From positions 1-10,002 of the forward strand of contig JALWEC010000304.1 in the NCBI GenBank assembly GCA_027036655.1: a stretch of 10,002 bases of DNA, written 5' to 3'. Every line of letters begins with the position of its first letter. Within the stretch, counting starts at the first letter, position 1. The notes beneath the pieces are model-generated. The model was not told the origin of the DNA. It saw nothing but the letters and a program-made list of their open reading frames with translations, and did no database searches. Below, in pieces: positions 1-7,007 of the stretch. The DNA comes from Melioribacteraceae bacterium. Lineage in GTDB: Bacteria; Bacteroidota; Ignavibacteria; Ignavibacteriales; Melioribacteraceae. The position numbers and the translations under genes are program-made.

Positions 1-416
1 AATTCCTGATCGACTCCGGTTATTTCATTTCCCAGAATAACGGCAATGGGAAAATCACTCTCTTTTATTTCGTAGTAAGGAACGCTTGAATCGGTTTGTT
101 CGAGCGCGCAGATTTTAACTCCCTCGCTCTTCAGTTTTTTTACTATTTCCTTCGGATCTTTGTAATATTCCCAACTTACGCTTTCGGTTGAGCCAAGCGC
201 CGTTTTTAGAACTTCCTTTTTAGGCGGGGTGGGCGTATAACCGCAGAGGAATAATTTTTCAACCATCGCTCCGTCGGAAGAACGAAATATAGAGCCGACA
301 TTGTAACTGCTTCGAATGCTGTTAAGAATAACGTAAACCGGCATCTTTTTCACAGAGTCAATCGTTTCCAAAGTCGCTCTGTTTTCCGATATTTCATCGT
401 GAGTAAGTTTTTTCAT
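1..416 (-). CDS. SpoU/TrmH-family RNA 2'-O-methyltransferase (3' end outside window)
   Basis: This family transfers a methyl group from S-adenosylmethionine to a ribose 2'-OH in tRNA or rRNA, using a C-terminal trefoil-knot SPOUT fold. The first 138 residues are visible; the protein runs off the left edge. Motif 1 lies at residues 32-45 (N32, R35, N39, V40, G41, R45; NVGSIFR core), and motif 2 at 128-138 (LGNEITGVDQE). Motif 3, expected about 20-30 residues further on, is outside the window. There is no N-terminal substrate-binding extension. It therefore looks like the short, roughly 175-residue form common in Bacteroidota, and about 40 residues should be missing. The start is the ATG at 414-416; the leader has no clear Shine-Dalgarno but a good promoter upstream. 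It is transcribed divergently from the lipoprotein operon. Family assignment is firm, but the RNA and nucleotide modified cannot be told from this fragment. Confidence 0.9.
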   Translation of the reverse strand, partial: MKKLTHDEISENRATLETIDSVKKMPVYVILNSIRSSYNVGSIFRSSDGAMVEKLFLCGYTPTPPKKEVLKTALGSTESVSWEYYKDPKEIVKKLKSEGVKICALEQTDSSVPYYEIKESDFPIAVILGNEITGVDQE

Positions 417-437
417 CTTAATCCGCAAAAAAAGAAA

Positions 438-469
438 CAAAAGTAGCATATTGTTTTTTAATTAACAAA
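438..469 (-). promoter_or_regulatory. Bacteroidota-type promoter for the RNA methyltransferase
   Basis: On the minus strand a TTTG (complement of 466-469) is followed after exactly 20 bases by TACTTTTG (complement of 438-445). This matches the TTTG, 19-21 bases, TAnnTTTG pattern of the primary sigma factor in Bacteroidota. The predicted transcription start lies about 15 bases before the ATG, a short AT-rich leader that fits the lack of a Shine-Dalgarno. The match is perfect at all fixed positions, although such motifs can occur by chance in AT-rich DNA. Confidence 0.55.
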
Positions 470-486
470 CAAGTAATGTATTTTTG
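456..486 (+). promoter_or_regulatory. Possible promoter of the envelope operon
   Basis: TATTTTTG at 479-486 fits the TAnnTTTG element. The upstream element at the right distance is only TTTT (456-459, 19 bases before), so the match is partial. A start just after 486 would leave a leader of about 30 bases containing the GGAG ribosome site. The element interleaves with the divergent methyltransferase promoter, so both genes may share one short control region. Confidence 0.3.
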
Positions 487-513
487 TATATTAATTTTCA
501 ATTTCCTACAAAC

Positions 514-517
514 GGAG
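514..517 (+). promoter_or_regulatory. Ribosome binding site that fixes the lipoprotein start
   Basis: GGAG lies 5 bases before the ATG at 523. It argues against the in-frame TTG at 484, which falls inside the proposed promoter element and would put 13 non-hydrophobic residues ahead of a good lipoprotein signal peptide. Confidence 0.7.
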
Positions 518-522
518 AAAAG

Positions 523-2889
523 ATGAAAAAGAAGTTTTTCGCGTTTATTTTGATCATATCCTTTTTAAGCGGCTGCTCGGCATATAAGGAGCTTTCCCCG
601 AATCCCGAATTGATTCCCAAGGAAGACGGATACATAAAACTTAAAGACGGAAAAAATAACTTTGAGCTTGAGCGCGACACTAAATACTACATGGAAATTA
701 CTCCCCCGCTGAAAGATAACTTCTATTTTGTTCTGAAAAACAACATCAAGCCGATTTCAGAATATTATTTCTCGGATAACTTTGACGGCGGTGACAAAGG
801 TTATCATAAGATTCCCGACGTCGTTTCGGCGGAAAAAGAACTAAGCGCTTTCCCCGTTGATTCTCGACACAAAAAATATTACTGGATAATTGAAAAAATA
901 AATAAGGACACTCTTCTTAGGGCGGAATACCGTTATGTTCCGATGTGGCGGTTTAATTTTGAACGGGAGTTCAATAAAGCAAAAAAAACATTCAATAAGT
1001 TTGCTTTAAGAAGAAGCGCATTTAAAAACAGTAAGTACGACGAACCTATCGGCTCTCTGAAGAAAAAACTTGCAACTGTTAAAGTTTCAATCGACTCGGT
1101 CGGATATTTACGAAAAATTATTCCCCAAATGGAAAAATACTTCCCCGACTCTTTGAAAAACGCTAAAGAAAAGGAGTACAAAGATTATCTGATATTCGGG
1201 AACGATGTTGAGGAAGAGTATATCTTTGAAAAGAAAAACTTATATCTTCTACAGACATTTGTAACTTTACGAGAAACCGAAAACAACCGCGAAGCGTTTA
1301 TAAAAGCCGCGCCGGTGTTCCTTGGTTTTCTAAACTCAAAATTGTCGATTGACGAATCGGTAAAGAAAAAAGTCCGGGATATAATCGCCGAAAGAATCGC
1401 AAATGTCGCTTCGGAATACAGAAATAAAATAAAATCTAAGCGGGACGCTAAGCCCTTTAATATTTATCCTCCGGTTGAAACCGTTTATAAATTGTACAAA
1501 GATGCGAACGGATTTGTGCCGGAAAATTTCAACAGTCTTGCCGAGTTCTTTAAGACATTTGACGACAAAGCCGCAAAGTTTTCCTTGTACAAAAAATACG
1601 CTAAAGAGCTTAAGAAATATCTTACAAAATCTCCCAAGTGGCTTCCCAATAATTACTACGCCGGCGCGTCGGAAATATTAAGAAAGATGACGGACGTTCT
1701 TCCGAATATTTTTATGGCGGATTTCAGAGGATTTGAAAATTACTACTGCGTAAAAACTTTGCAGAAAGAGCTTAGAAGCGCGCGCCGCTACACAAGAAAG
1801 CTAAGCCGCGATTACCGCGAAGCCGGGCTGATAGTTTCACGGATAAATAATTTACGCAAACGAGGCGCGTACGGAGAAATGCTTTCCTTGTTAAACTCCA
1901 ACAAAGATTTATCTTTTCTCGTCAGTCGCTACAAATTCTTAGATAAAAAATATCTTGATAGCGAGAAAAATATTCTGGGCATTTATGTTTCGTCAAACAA
2001 TTTTGCCGATTCGGAAAGGGAGCTGAAAAGACTGTTTAATTTTAATTCGTTTCTCTCGCCCCAAACCATCAGAAGCGAAAAAGCCAAGCTAATTCTTACA
2101 TACGAAAAAGAACTTTACTCAAGGGTAAAATATATTTCGATGACGAGAATAGATTCTTTTGTTAACGCACATAAACTCGATACCGAAAATCTATCTCGGC
2201 TTTATGCGGATTCCGTTTTCTCTCCTGTTTATAAAATTACTTTCAGCTACTACGGGAACCAAAACGTCGAAAAAGAAAACGCCGAGATTGAGAACTACCT
2301 TGAAAAGACCAAATATTTCACTTTTCCCGAAATTGCGATTGTAGCTCAATATAAATCGATACTTCACAACAGTAAAAACAATGCCGTTGCAAAAGTTAGG
2401 GCGATTGAATTTCACGCAAAATATTACAAAGGGAAAAAGAGAAAGGTCAGGAATATTATCGACGAGTTTAATATGAACATTGCCAAGTTGATTACTTCCC
2501 CTACCGATTACCGCAAACTTTACGTTGCGCCTGTAACCGATAATAAAAAAGGGGTAAATAAATATATGTTCAAGGTAAGTTTGAAAATCCCGACAAAAGC
2601 GAAATTCCCTGTTTACGAAATTAACATTAAGCTGCCGGACGAAGTTGCCGAAAAAGCTTCTTCCGAGAAATGGTACGATAAAATAATGTTGAATAATACC
2701 GAACTGAAAAACGAAGGAAGAATCAAAATAATAGCTCCGACAAAAGATAATAATTATGAATGCAAAATTACTCCCGTACAAATGGACGCGGAAGAACAAA
2801 ATGTTTTAACCGTTACTTTTTCATTCCCTTCGTATAAACTTTACGAAGTAAGCGTGATGGCTCAAAAACCAATCATCAGAAAAAATTAA
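523..2889 (+). CDS. Large exported lipoprotein of unknown function
   Basis: This 788-residue protein begins with a lipoprotein signal peptide: lysines 2-4, a hydrophobic stretch at about 5-15, and lipobox L15-S16-G17-C18. Cys18 would be lipidated and become the mature N terminus. The residue after it is serine, not the inner-membrane-retention aspartate known from enterobacteria. Residues about 30-140 look like a beta-rich domain with many Tyr/Phe alternations. Residues about 140-660 are strongly charged, Lys-rich and look mostly helical. Residues about 670-788 again look beta-rich. I see no catalytic motif, no transmembrane segment after the signal and no family I recognise. It is the first gene of a three-gene operon; its stop is 10 bases before the next start. 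It could be a scaffold or surface component working with the solute-binding-like protein downstream, but that is inference from the neighbourhood only. Confidence 0.85.
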   Translation: MKKKFFAFILIISFLSGCSAYKELSPNPELIPKEDGYIKLKDGKNNFELERDTKYYMEITPPLKDNFYFVLKNNIKPISEYYFSDNFDGGDKGYHKIPDVVSAEKELSAFPVDSRHKKYYWIIEKINKDTLLRAEYRYVPMWRFNFEREFNKAKKTFNKFALRRSAFKNSKYDEPIGSLKKKLATVKVSIDSVGYLRKIIPQMEKYFPDSLKNAKEKEYKDYLIFGNDVEEEYIFEKKNLYLLQTFVTLRETENNREAFIKAAPVFLGFLNSKLSIDESVKKKVRDIIAERIANVASEYRNKIKSKRDAKPFNIYPPVETVYKLYKDANGFVPENFNSLAEFFKTFDDKAAKFSLYKKYAKELKKYLTKSPKWLPNNYYAGASEILRKMTDVLPNIFMADFRGFENYYCVKTLQKELRSARRYTRKLSRDYREAGLIVSRINNLRKRGAYGEMLSLLNSNKDLSFLVSRYKFLDKKYLDSEKNILGIYVSSNNFADSERELKRLFNFNSFLSPQTIRSEKAKLILTYEKELYSRVKYISMTRIDSFVNAHKLDTENLSRLYADSVFSPVYKITFSYYGNQNVEKENAEIENYLEKTKYFTFPEIAIVAQYKSILHNSKNNAVAKVRAIEFHAKYYKGKKRKVRNIIDEFNMNIAKLITSPTDYRKLYVAPVTDNKKGVNKYMFKVSLKIPTKAKFPVYEINIKLPDEVAEKASSEKWYDKIMLNNTELKNEGRIKIIAPTKDNNYECKITPVQMDAEEQNVLTVTFSFPSYKLYEVSVMAQKPIIRKN

Positions 2890-2892
2890 GGA
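2888..2892 (+). promoter_or_regulatory. Ribosome binding site of the solute-binding-like gene
   Basis: AAGGA overlaps the last two bases of the lipoprotein stop codon and stands 7 bases before the ATG at 2900. It favours that ATG over the in-frame TTG at 2894, which would be only one base from the motif. The overlap also suggests translational coupling between the two genes. Confidence 0.65.
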
Positions 2893-2899
2893 TTTGGAA

Positions 2900-4615
2900 A
2901 TGAAGAAAAAAGAACTCTCAATCGGCTTAGTCGCGCTTGTCGCAGCGGCTGTCGTTCTCTATTTAATATTCAGCGGAAATAAATTAAAGAATGCAATCGT
3001 TTTTCCTTACATCGGACATCAGAAGCCTGTTGTTGATCCTCACCTTCCTGATGCAAACCCTCTTTCGGATAAGTTGGACGAGGTTGAGTTTGACGGACTT
3101 TTCAACGTTTCCTCGAATCCGAGCGGAATTGTTTACGAAGATGGTTTAGGTTCGTTGGTTGGAATTGACGCCAACGATGTGGTCTCGATTAAACTGAAGA
3201 AAAACGTCAAATGGGCGGACAGCTACAAAATTTCATCAAAAGACGACGAGGTTAAAATTCTTCCTAAAAAACCGGATTACTTTACCGCCGAGGATTTATC
3301 TTTCACCTTGAACAGAATTCAATCTCTCGGCTCGCTCTCGCCGGATTATATCTTAATCGCTCAAGCCCTTAAAACCATTGGCTTTCAGGGTCCTGACAAA
3401 AACGGAATAATAAAATTTCAGTTTAAGCACGACCGGATTTGGAAAGAGTCCGACATAAAAGAAGTTCTTTCTTTTAAGATATTGCCTAAAACCGCCGACA
3501 TTAACGCGCTTAATTATTATGATGGAACCGGTCCCTATTTTGCAGTTCCGCAAAAGTCCGGAGTTGCAAATTACTACAAGAATCCTGAAAAGAATGCTTT
3601 TATTCCTTATGTTAAACTAAAACCGTTTATTGATAACAGCACATTTATCACCGAGCTGAAAAACAATAATATCAATGTTTTGCTGGAATCACCTTTCGGC
3701 GCTGTTTCACCCGTATTGGATAAAAATAAGGACTTTTTTGCAAAACCGGGGATCAGCACTACATTCTTCGGGATACTTTTTAACGCTAAGAGATTGAACC
3801 TTAAACAGCGCGAAGCTTTGCGCGCATTTTTGAACAGGGATAAAATTCTATCCCGTTTCTATAAAATCGGAACTCCGCAACAGCGCGATATAATTGATTA
3901 TAAAGGGAACCGGAATAAATTTAACGCTCTCGAAAACTTTAGCGTATTTCCTTCTTCATCTTATTATGTAGAGGAAAAAATCGTTCAACCCGAACCGGAC
4001 AATGTGAACGCCGACTTACAATACTTGCCTGACTCAATAAAGATAGGCGTTTGCTTAAATTTCGGTTTCCGCGAAGAATACAATGCATTAATCAACATTC
4101 TGAACTCCTCGGAAATTTCGCAGGGTAAAATTCAAGCTAAAGCAATTAGCAACGACGAAATCAAAAAGCAAAATTACGACGCACTCCTAATCGCTTTTAC
4201 AGGTTATCGCAGCAACTTCCTTTTTGACCTTTACGATGTATTTATGCGCGAGCCTGATTTATCGGCAAGAAAAATTAACCTTACCACCGATAAAAACGGA
4301 AACCTCGTTCCCGCGTCAATTACCGGCGATAAAAACTTCTTTGCGCTCGACGTAAGCAAAGTCGGGAAGAAAAGCGACATCGGGAAACTTTTCCAATACG
4401 TTTACGGGTTTATGAGCACTCACGAAATAGGAGACAAACAGGCTTACGCCGAAAGAGTTGACCAACTTGAACATAAACTCGCGCTCGGGAAATGGCTCTT
4501 TTCGCTTCCCACGCTTTCATATTTTTCATCGCAGTTCGACAGTACAAGCATAAACCTTTACGGCGTGGCTTCGCAGTTATCAACAATCGAAAAATGGAAA
4601 GAAGCTAAAAAATGA
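2900..4615 (+). CDS. Membrane-anchored family 5 solute-binding-like protein
   Basis: This 571-residue protein resembles the SBP_bac_5 (DppA/OppA/NikA) family, whose members bind peptides, nickel chelates or other solutes outside the membrane. Family-like blocks appear in the expected order: an early beta segment ending in KNVKWAD (about 101-107), FTAEDLSFTLNRI (128-140, like the family's AxDVxxSxxR), GTGPYF (209-214), ALRAFLNRDKIL (306-317), and NYDALLIAFTGY (425-436). Length also fits. Unlike typical members it has no lipobox. It has a hydrophobic helix at about 7-25 without an obvious cleavage site, so it is probably anchored in the inner membrane facing the periplasm. No permease or ATPase gene lies in the window. 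It overlaps the next gene by four bases. The fold call is fairly sure; the ligand and any transport role are unknown. Confidence 0.75.
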   Translation: MKKKELSIGLVALVAAAVVLYLIFSGNKLKNAIVFPYIGHQKPVVDPHLPDANPLSDKLDEVEFDGLFNVSSNPSGIVYEDGLGSLVGIDANDVVSIKLKKNVKWADSYKISSKDDEVKILPKKPDYFTAEDLSFTLNRIQSLGSLSPDYILIAQALKTIGFQGPDKNGIIKFQFKHDRIWKESDIKEVLSFKILPKTADINALNYYDGTGPYFAVPQKSGVANYYKNPEKNAFIPYVKLKPFIDNSTFITELKNNNINVLLESPFGAVSPVLDKNKDFFAKPGISTTFFGILFNAKRLNLKQREALRAFLNRDKILSRFYKIGTPQQRDIIDYKGNRNKFNALENFSVFPSSSYYVEEKIVQPEPDNVNADLQYLPDSIKIGVCLNFGFREEYNALINILNSSEISQGKIQAKAISNDEIKKQNYDALLIAFTGYRSNFLFDLYDVFMREPDLSARKINLTTDKNGNLVPASITGDKNFFALDVSKVGKKSDIGKLFQYVYGFMSTHEIGDKQAYAERVDQLEHKLALGKWLFSLPTLSYFSSQFDSTSINLYGVASQLSTIEKWKEAKK

Positions 4616-5469
4616 AACTAAGTTTATGGAATAAAATCGGCGCTAAACTCGCGGTTTTATTCCTGCTCATTTTTTCATATTCTACTCTTTATCCGCAGAT
4701 GAAGAGCGATTTACTTCTTGTTGAAAAACCGCAAGAACTTACGATATACGATACCTATAAACAGGAATTAAACGTCAGCCGTAAATCAGAGTTTCCGGCG
4801 TTTACTCCAATTCTTATCATGGGAATTGATAAAACACAGCCGCTGAATCCTTTGAGAAAAGTTATCATTAACGACAAACCGTTTTATCTTGGAATTACAA
4901 GCGGGAAGCAAATCATCGGCTACGATAAAGCGGGAAAAAAGCTGATTCTACACGGGTGGAAAAAGCTCAACATCTTAAAATTAATTCCAATTAAAAAGCG
5001 GCATGATTTTGTTACCCCCGATGGGAAGACCGTTAAACTTAAAAAAGGCGATGCAATACATCTTCTCTTTTTCAAAAAAAATAAATATCTTGTTAAGCTT
5101 AAAAAAAATAATGAATACGGATTCATTTATCTTTCGAAGCGTGAGTTGAAATCTTTGCTGAAAGAAAAAAATGAATCCAAAGCATTAAGTAAAAAAAAAA
5201 TCAACAATATTGAAGCCGAGATAGAAAGTTATAATAAAAAAATGTCAACCCTGATTAAAACTCTCAACAACAAATATCATACAACCAAAATCGCTCCGTT
5301 TTTTACTAAAATTCCTTTCCAAAACGGATTAAAATTCTTTTTCAAAAACGGTAATCTCGCAGATTATTCAAAGAGTTTCTCCGCACTGAAAAAAAAAATT
5401 GAAATCAGTTTAATCGGAACGGACTTCAAAGTTAGGAGAGAAAGGAATTACCTAATCATCGCTCGGTAA
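4612..5469 (+). CDS. Exported protein with SH3-like segment and coiled coil, unknown function
   Basis: This 285-residue, very basic protein starts at an ATG overlapping the previous stop (ATGA), a sign of translational coupling. A hydrophobic stretch at about residues 12-28 is either a signal peptide (possible cleavage near Gln29, no clear Ala-X-Ala) or an anchor. Residues about 130-176 (HDFVTPDGKTVKLKKGDAIHLLF... to GFIYLS) have the look of a small SH3-like beta barrel. Residues about 39-115 may hold a second, more diverged beta domain. Residues about 176-222 are predicted coiled coil, Lys/Glu-rich. The tail, 228-285, is mixed and ends in a strand-like LIIAR. I do not recognise a family, and the SH3-like reading is from pattern only. 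The operon implies work in the envelope beside the two preceding proteins. Two runs of ten A (5191-5200 and 5389-5398) lie inside the coding region. Confidence 0.75.
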   Translation: MKLSLWNKIGAKLAVLFLLIFSYSTLYPQMKSDLLLVEKPQELTIYDTYKQELNVSRKSEFPAFTPILIMGIDKTQPLNPLRKVIINDKPFYLGITSGKQIIGYDKAGKKLILHGWKKLNILKLIPIKKRHDFVTPDGKTVKLKKGDAIHLLFFKKNKYLVKLKKNNEYGFIYLSKRELKSLLKEKNESKALSKKKINNIEAEIESYNKKMSTLIKTLNNKYHTTKIAPFFTKIPFQNGLKFFFKNGNLADYSKSFSALKKKIEISLIGTDFKVRRERNYLIIAR

Positions 5470-5531
5470 AATAATTACCAAACTTCAAACTAATTTATTT
5501 AACAAAACAAAAAGAAAGGGAAAAAATGCGT

Positions 5532-6608
5532 TTATTTCTTCTTCTCTGTCTTTTCTTTTTTTGTTCCCTGTTTTATACTTCCGTTTCCGGCAAGGTGGTC
5601 GAATGAGTTCATATTCTGATAAAGTGAAATATATTCGTCGGGAGTAATTTTGGAATACCAGTGATCGGTTAATCGAGCCGTAACATTAACCAAAAGGAAA
5701 GCTCCGAGCACAAAAACCGGCACGGAATATTTTGAGCTTTTTTTCTTCGTAATAACATTTTCAAGATAAAGCGTATCCTCAACGGGACAAACCTCAACGC
5801 AGTTTAAACAAGTTGTACATTCATCCGATATGACATAATTAACTTTATGTACTTTTATCGAATGCGGGCACGCCTTTGTACAAAGATTACAATTGATACA
5901 GGTCGTTTTATTACGCTTTATTTTGTTTAAACTTAATAGTGAAAAAATTCCGAGCAACGCACCGTAAGGGCATAAATATCTGCACCAAAAGTTCTTTATC
6001 GGGATCGAAAGAATAAACAGTATCGCAATTACGGTTAACGAATAACGGGTGATATCAACAAAGAAAAACCAGAGTTTAAGATCGGCGACTTTGTTGTAAG
6101 GGCTGTCAAGAAATCCCTTCAGCTGGTCGGCGGACATGCTCAAAATTGACCAAACAAAAAATCCCATAATTAAATATTTTATGCTTCGCAGGGGATAGTC
6201 GATAATTTTAGGCAAACGGTAAATTTTGCCGAATATCTTTTTCTGTAATTTGTCGCCGAAATCTCCCACATGCTCCGAAATAAAACCGATCGGACAAACC
6301 CAGCTGCAGAAGGACTTTCCGTAAACAAAAGAAATAATCAGAACGGTAAGAAAAATGAAAAATCCCGCCGGATGCACCGTGTTAATTATTCCCGTTAGAA
6401 TAAAATAGTACAAACTCATAAATGAGCTGATCGGAAGAAACGCCTCGGCTCCGCCCGGTTTTACATAAAAAGCCGCGGCTCCGTTACTCTGCAGAAATTT
6501 CACGAACATGTAAAACTCAATCCCAATCCAAACCGAAAAGAAAACAAATGTAAGTTGGGAAATAAGTCGCGCTTTTTCTATTCCAATATCAATTTTCTTA
6601 AAATTCAT
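5532..6608 (-). CDS. Membrane polyferredoxin, NapH/CcoG/YccM-type 4Fe-4S protein
   Basis: This family passes electrons between the quinone pool or other donors and partner redox proteins through membrane-bound iron-sulfur clusters. The 358-residue product has a CxxxCP motif at 101-106 (CSWVCP) and another at 209-214 (CRYLCP, followed by YGALLG), both typical of the NosR/NapH/CcoG superfamily. Two complete 4Fe-4S motifs follow: C237, C240, C243, C247 and C264, C267, C270, C274, each followed by proline. Hydrophobic segments lie at about 18-38, 62-76, 80-97, 143-158, 186-203 and 294-310. Length is close to E. coli YccM. The C terminus is a Lys/Glu tail. I chose the ATG at 6606-6608; the TTG two codons earlier overlaps a promoter-like element. 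No nap, nos or cytochrome oxidase genes are nearby, so the partner is unknown. It converges on the envelope operon, with 62 bases between stops and no hairpin that I can see. Confidence 0.88.
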   Translation of the reverse strand: MNFKKIDIGIEKARLISQLTFVFFSVWIGIEFYMFVKFLQSNGAAAFYVKPGGAEAFLPISSFMSLYYFILTGIINTVHPAGFFIFLTVLIISFVYGKSFCSWVCPIGFISEHVGDFGDKLQKKIFGKIYRLPKIIDYPLRSIKYLIMGFFVWSILSMSADQLKGFLDSPYNKVADLKLWFFFVDITRYSLTVIAILFILSIPIKNFWCRYLCPYGALLGIFSLLSLNKIKRNKTTCINCNLCTKACPHSIKVHKVNYVISDECTTCLNCVEVCPVEDTLYLENVITKKKSSKYSVPVFVLGAFLLVNVTARLTDHWYSKITPDEYISLYQNMNSFDHLAGNGSIKQGTKKEKTEKKK

Positions 6609-6611
6609 ATA

Positions 6612-6655
6612 CAAATATATTTATCGAATCGGAATAAAAAAAGTCAAGACGTCTT
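6612..6655 (-). promoter_or_regulatory. Possible promoter and palindromic operator of the polyferredoxin gene
   Basis: Two readings fit. The Bacteroidota type is TATATTTG (complement of 6612-6619) with TTTT 19 bases upstream. The sigma-70 type is TTGACT (complement of 6642-6647), 16 bases, then GATAAA (complement of 6620-6625). Both place transcription start within a few bases of the ATG at 6608, giving a very short or absent leader, in line with the missing Shine-Dalgarno. A perfect 10-base palindrome AAGACGTCTT (6646-6655) overlaps the TTGACT and could be an operator. Evidence is motif-only. Confidence 0.3.
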
Positions 6656-6777
6656 TTAAAAAGTTGCTAGGGCGGAAAGCCGGAGAATAAATAATCTGCG
6701 TAAGCCGCTTTGTGTTGGGAAAGAAAGTGAAAGCCGTTCAAAATATTTCTAAACTCGGTTTATTAATTACCGGTTAT

Positions 6778-6852
6778 GAGATTCTTCTCCCGCGCTCCGA
6801 CTTGGTGAAGTATAAGAATGGCAAATTGCTACGTTATGCAAAACCTTCTTAA
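6778..6852 (+). repeat. Decayed right half of the palindromic intergenic element
   Basis: This stretch aligns over about 70 bases with 7682-7753 in the same orientation. Shared blocks, in order, are GAGATTCTTCTCCCGC, GCTCCG.CTTGG, AGAATG.CAA and GTTATGCAAA.CCTTCT. The inner hairpin of the intact copy (CTCCGCC/GGCGGAG) is lost here through substitutions and a two-base insertion, and the left arm (GTCATTCTGAGCGGAG...) is not recognisable upstream. It is therefore a truncated or eroded copy. Confidence 0.7.
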
Positions 6853-6893
6853 ATACATTTAATATTTTGCCATTTCATTTCCTCTTTCAATAT

Positions 6894-6924
6894 TATGAAA
6901 AACCTCGGATTATCTTTATATTCG
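6894..6924 (+). promoter_or_regulatory. Weak promoter candidate for cheW
   Basis: TATATTCG (6917-6924) differs by one base from TAnnTTTG, and TATG (6894-6897) stands 19 bases upstream where TTTG is expected (one mismatch). It would give a leader of about 80 bases. Support is slight, but it is the best-spaced pair that I find before cheW. Confidence 0.2.
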
Positions 6925-7007
6925 GATAAAATTAAATTAAAAACTAAACATTTAACTTATTCTGTCGATAATTTCAGTAAAAACAAAAATATTATTTTGA
7001 GGTTCAA

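Larger units (their letters stand above)
6615..7007. other. Gene-poor stretch between polyferredoxin and cheW genes
   Basis: The left end carries the polyferredoxin promoter region. The middle (6778-6852) holds a degenerate copy of the palindromic element found intact at 7590-7748. The same middle region is an open frame of 46 codons from a GTG at 6712 to TAA at 6850-6852, without a ribosome site; its last third is repeat-derived, so I do not call it a gene. The right end (about 6890-7007) is very AT-rich and should contain the cheW promoter. I see no RNA gene or riboswitch. Confidence 0.6.

Noticed and set aside
484-522. Upstream TTG start adding 13 residues to the lipoprotein
   Set aside because: It would bury the signal peptide behind polar residues and overlaps the promoter element; the ATG at 523 has GGAG at the right distance.
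2191-2799. 202-codon open frame on the minus strand
   Set aside because: It lies wholly inside the lipoprotein gene. Its Phe/Ile/Asn-rich translation without domain features is typical of antisense to Lys-rich coding DNA, and the plus-strand gene has a signal peptide and ribosome site.
5470-5531. Search for a terminator between the convergent envelope operon and polyferredoxin gene
   Set aside because: No GC-rich stem is visible in this A-rich gap; only homopolymer runs, so I report none.
5526-5606. 26-codon plus-strand frame starting ATG after an AAAGGGA stretch, with a signal-peptide-like Leu/Phe run
   Set aside because: It is exactly antisense to the Lys/Glu-rich tail of the polyferredoxin. 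The AAG/AAA and GAA codons there read as Leu/Phe/Ser on the other strand, which explains the hydrophobic look.
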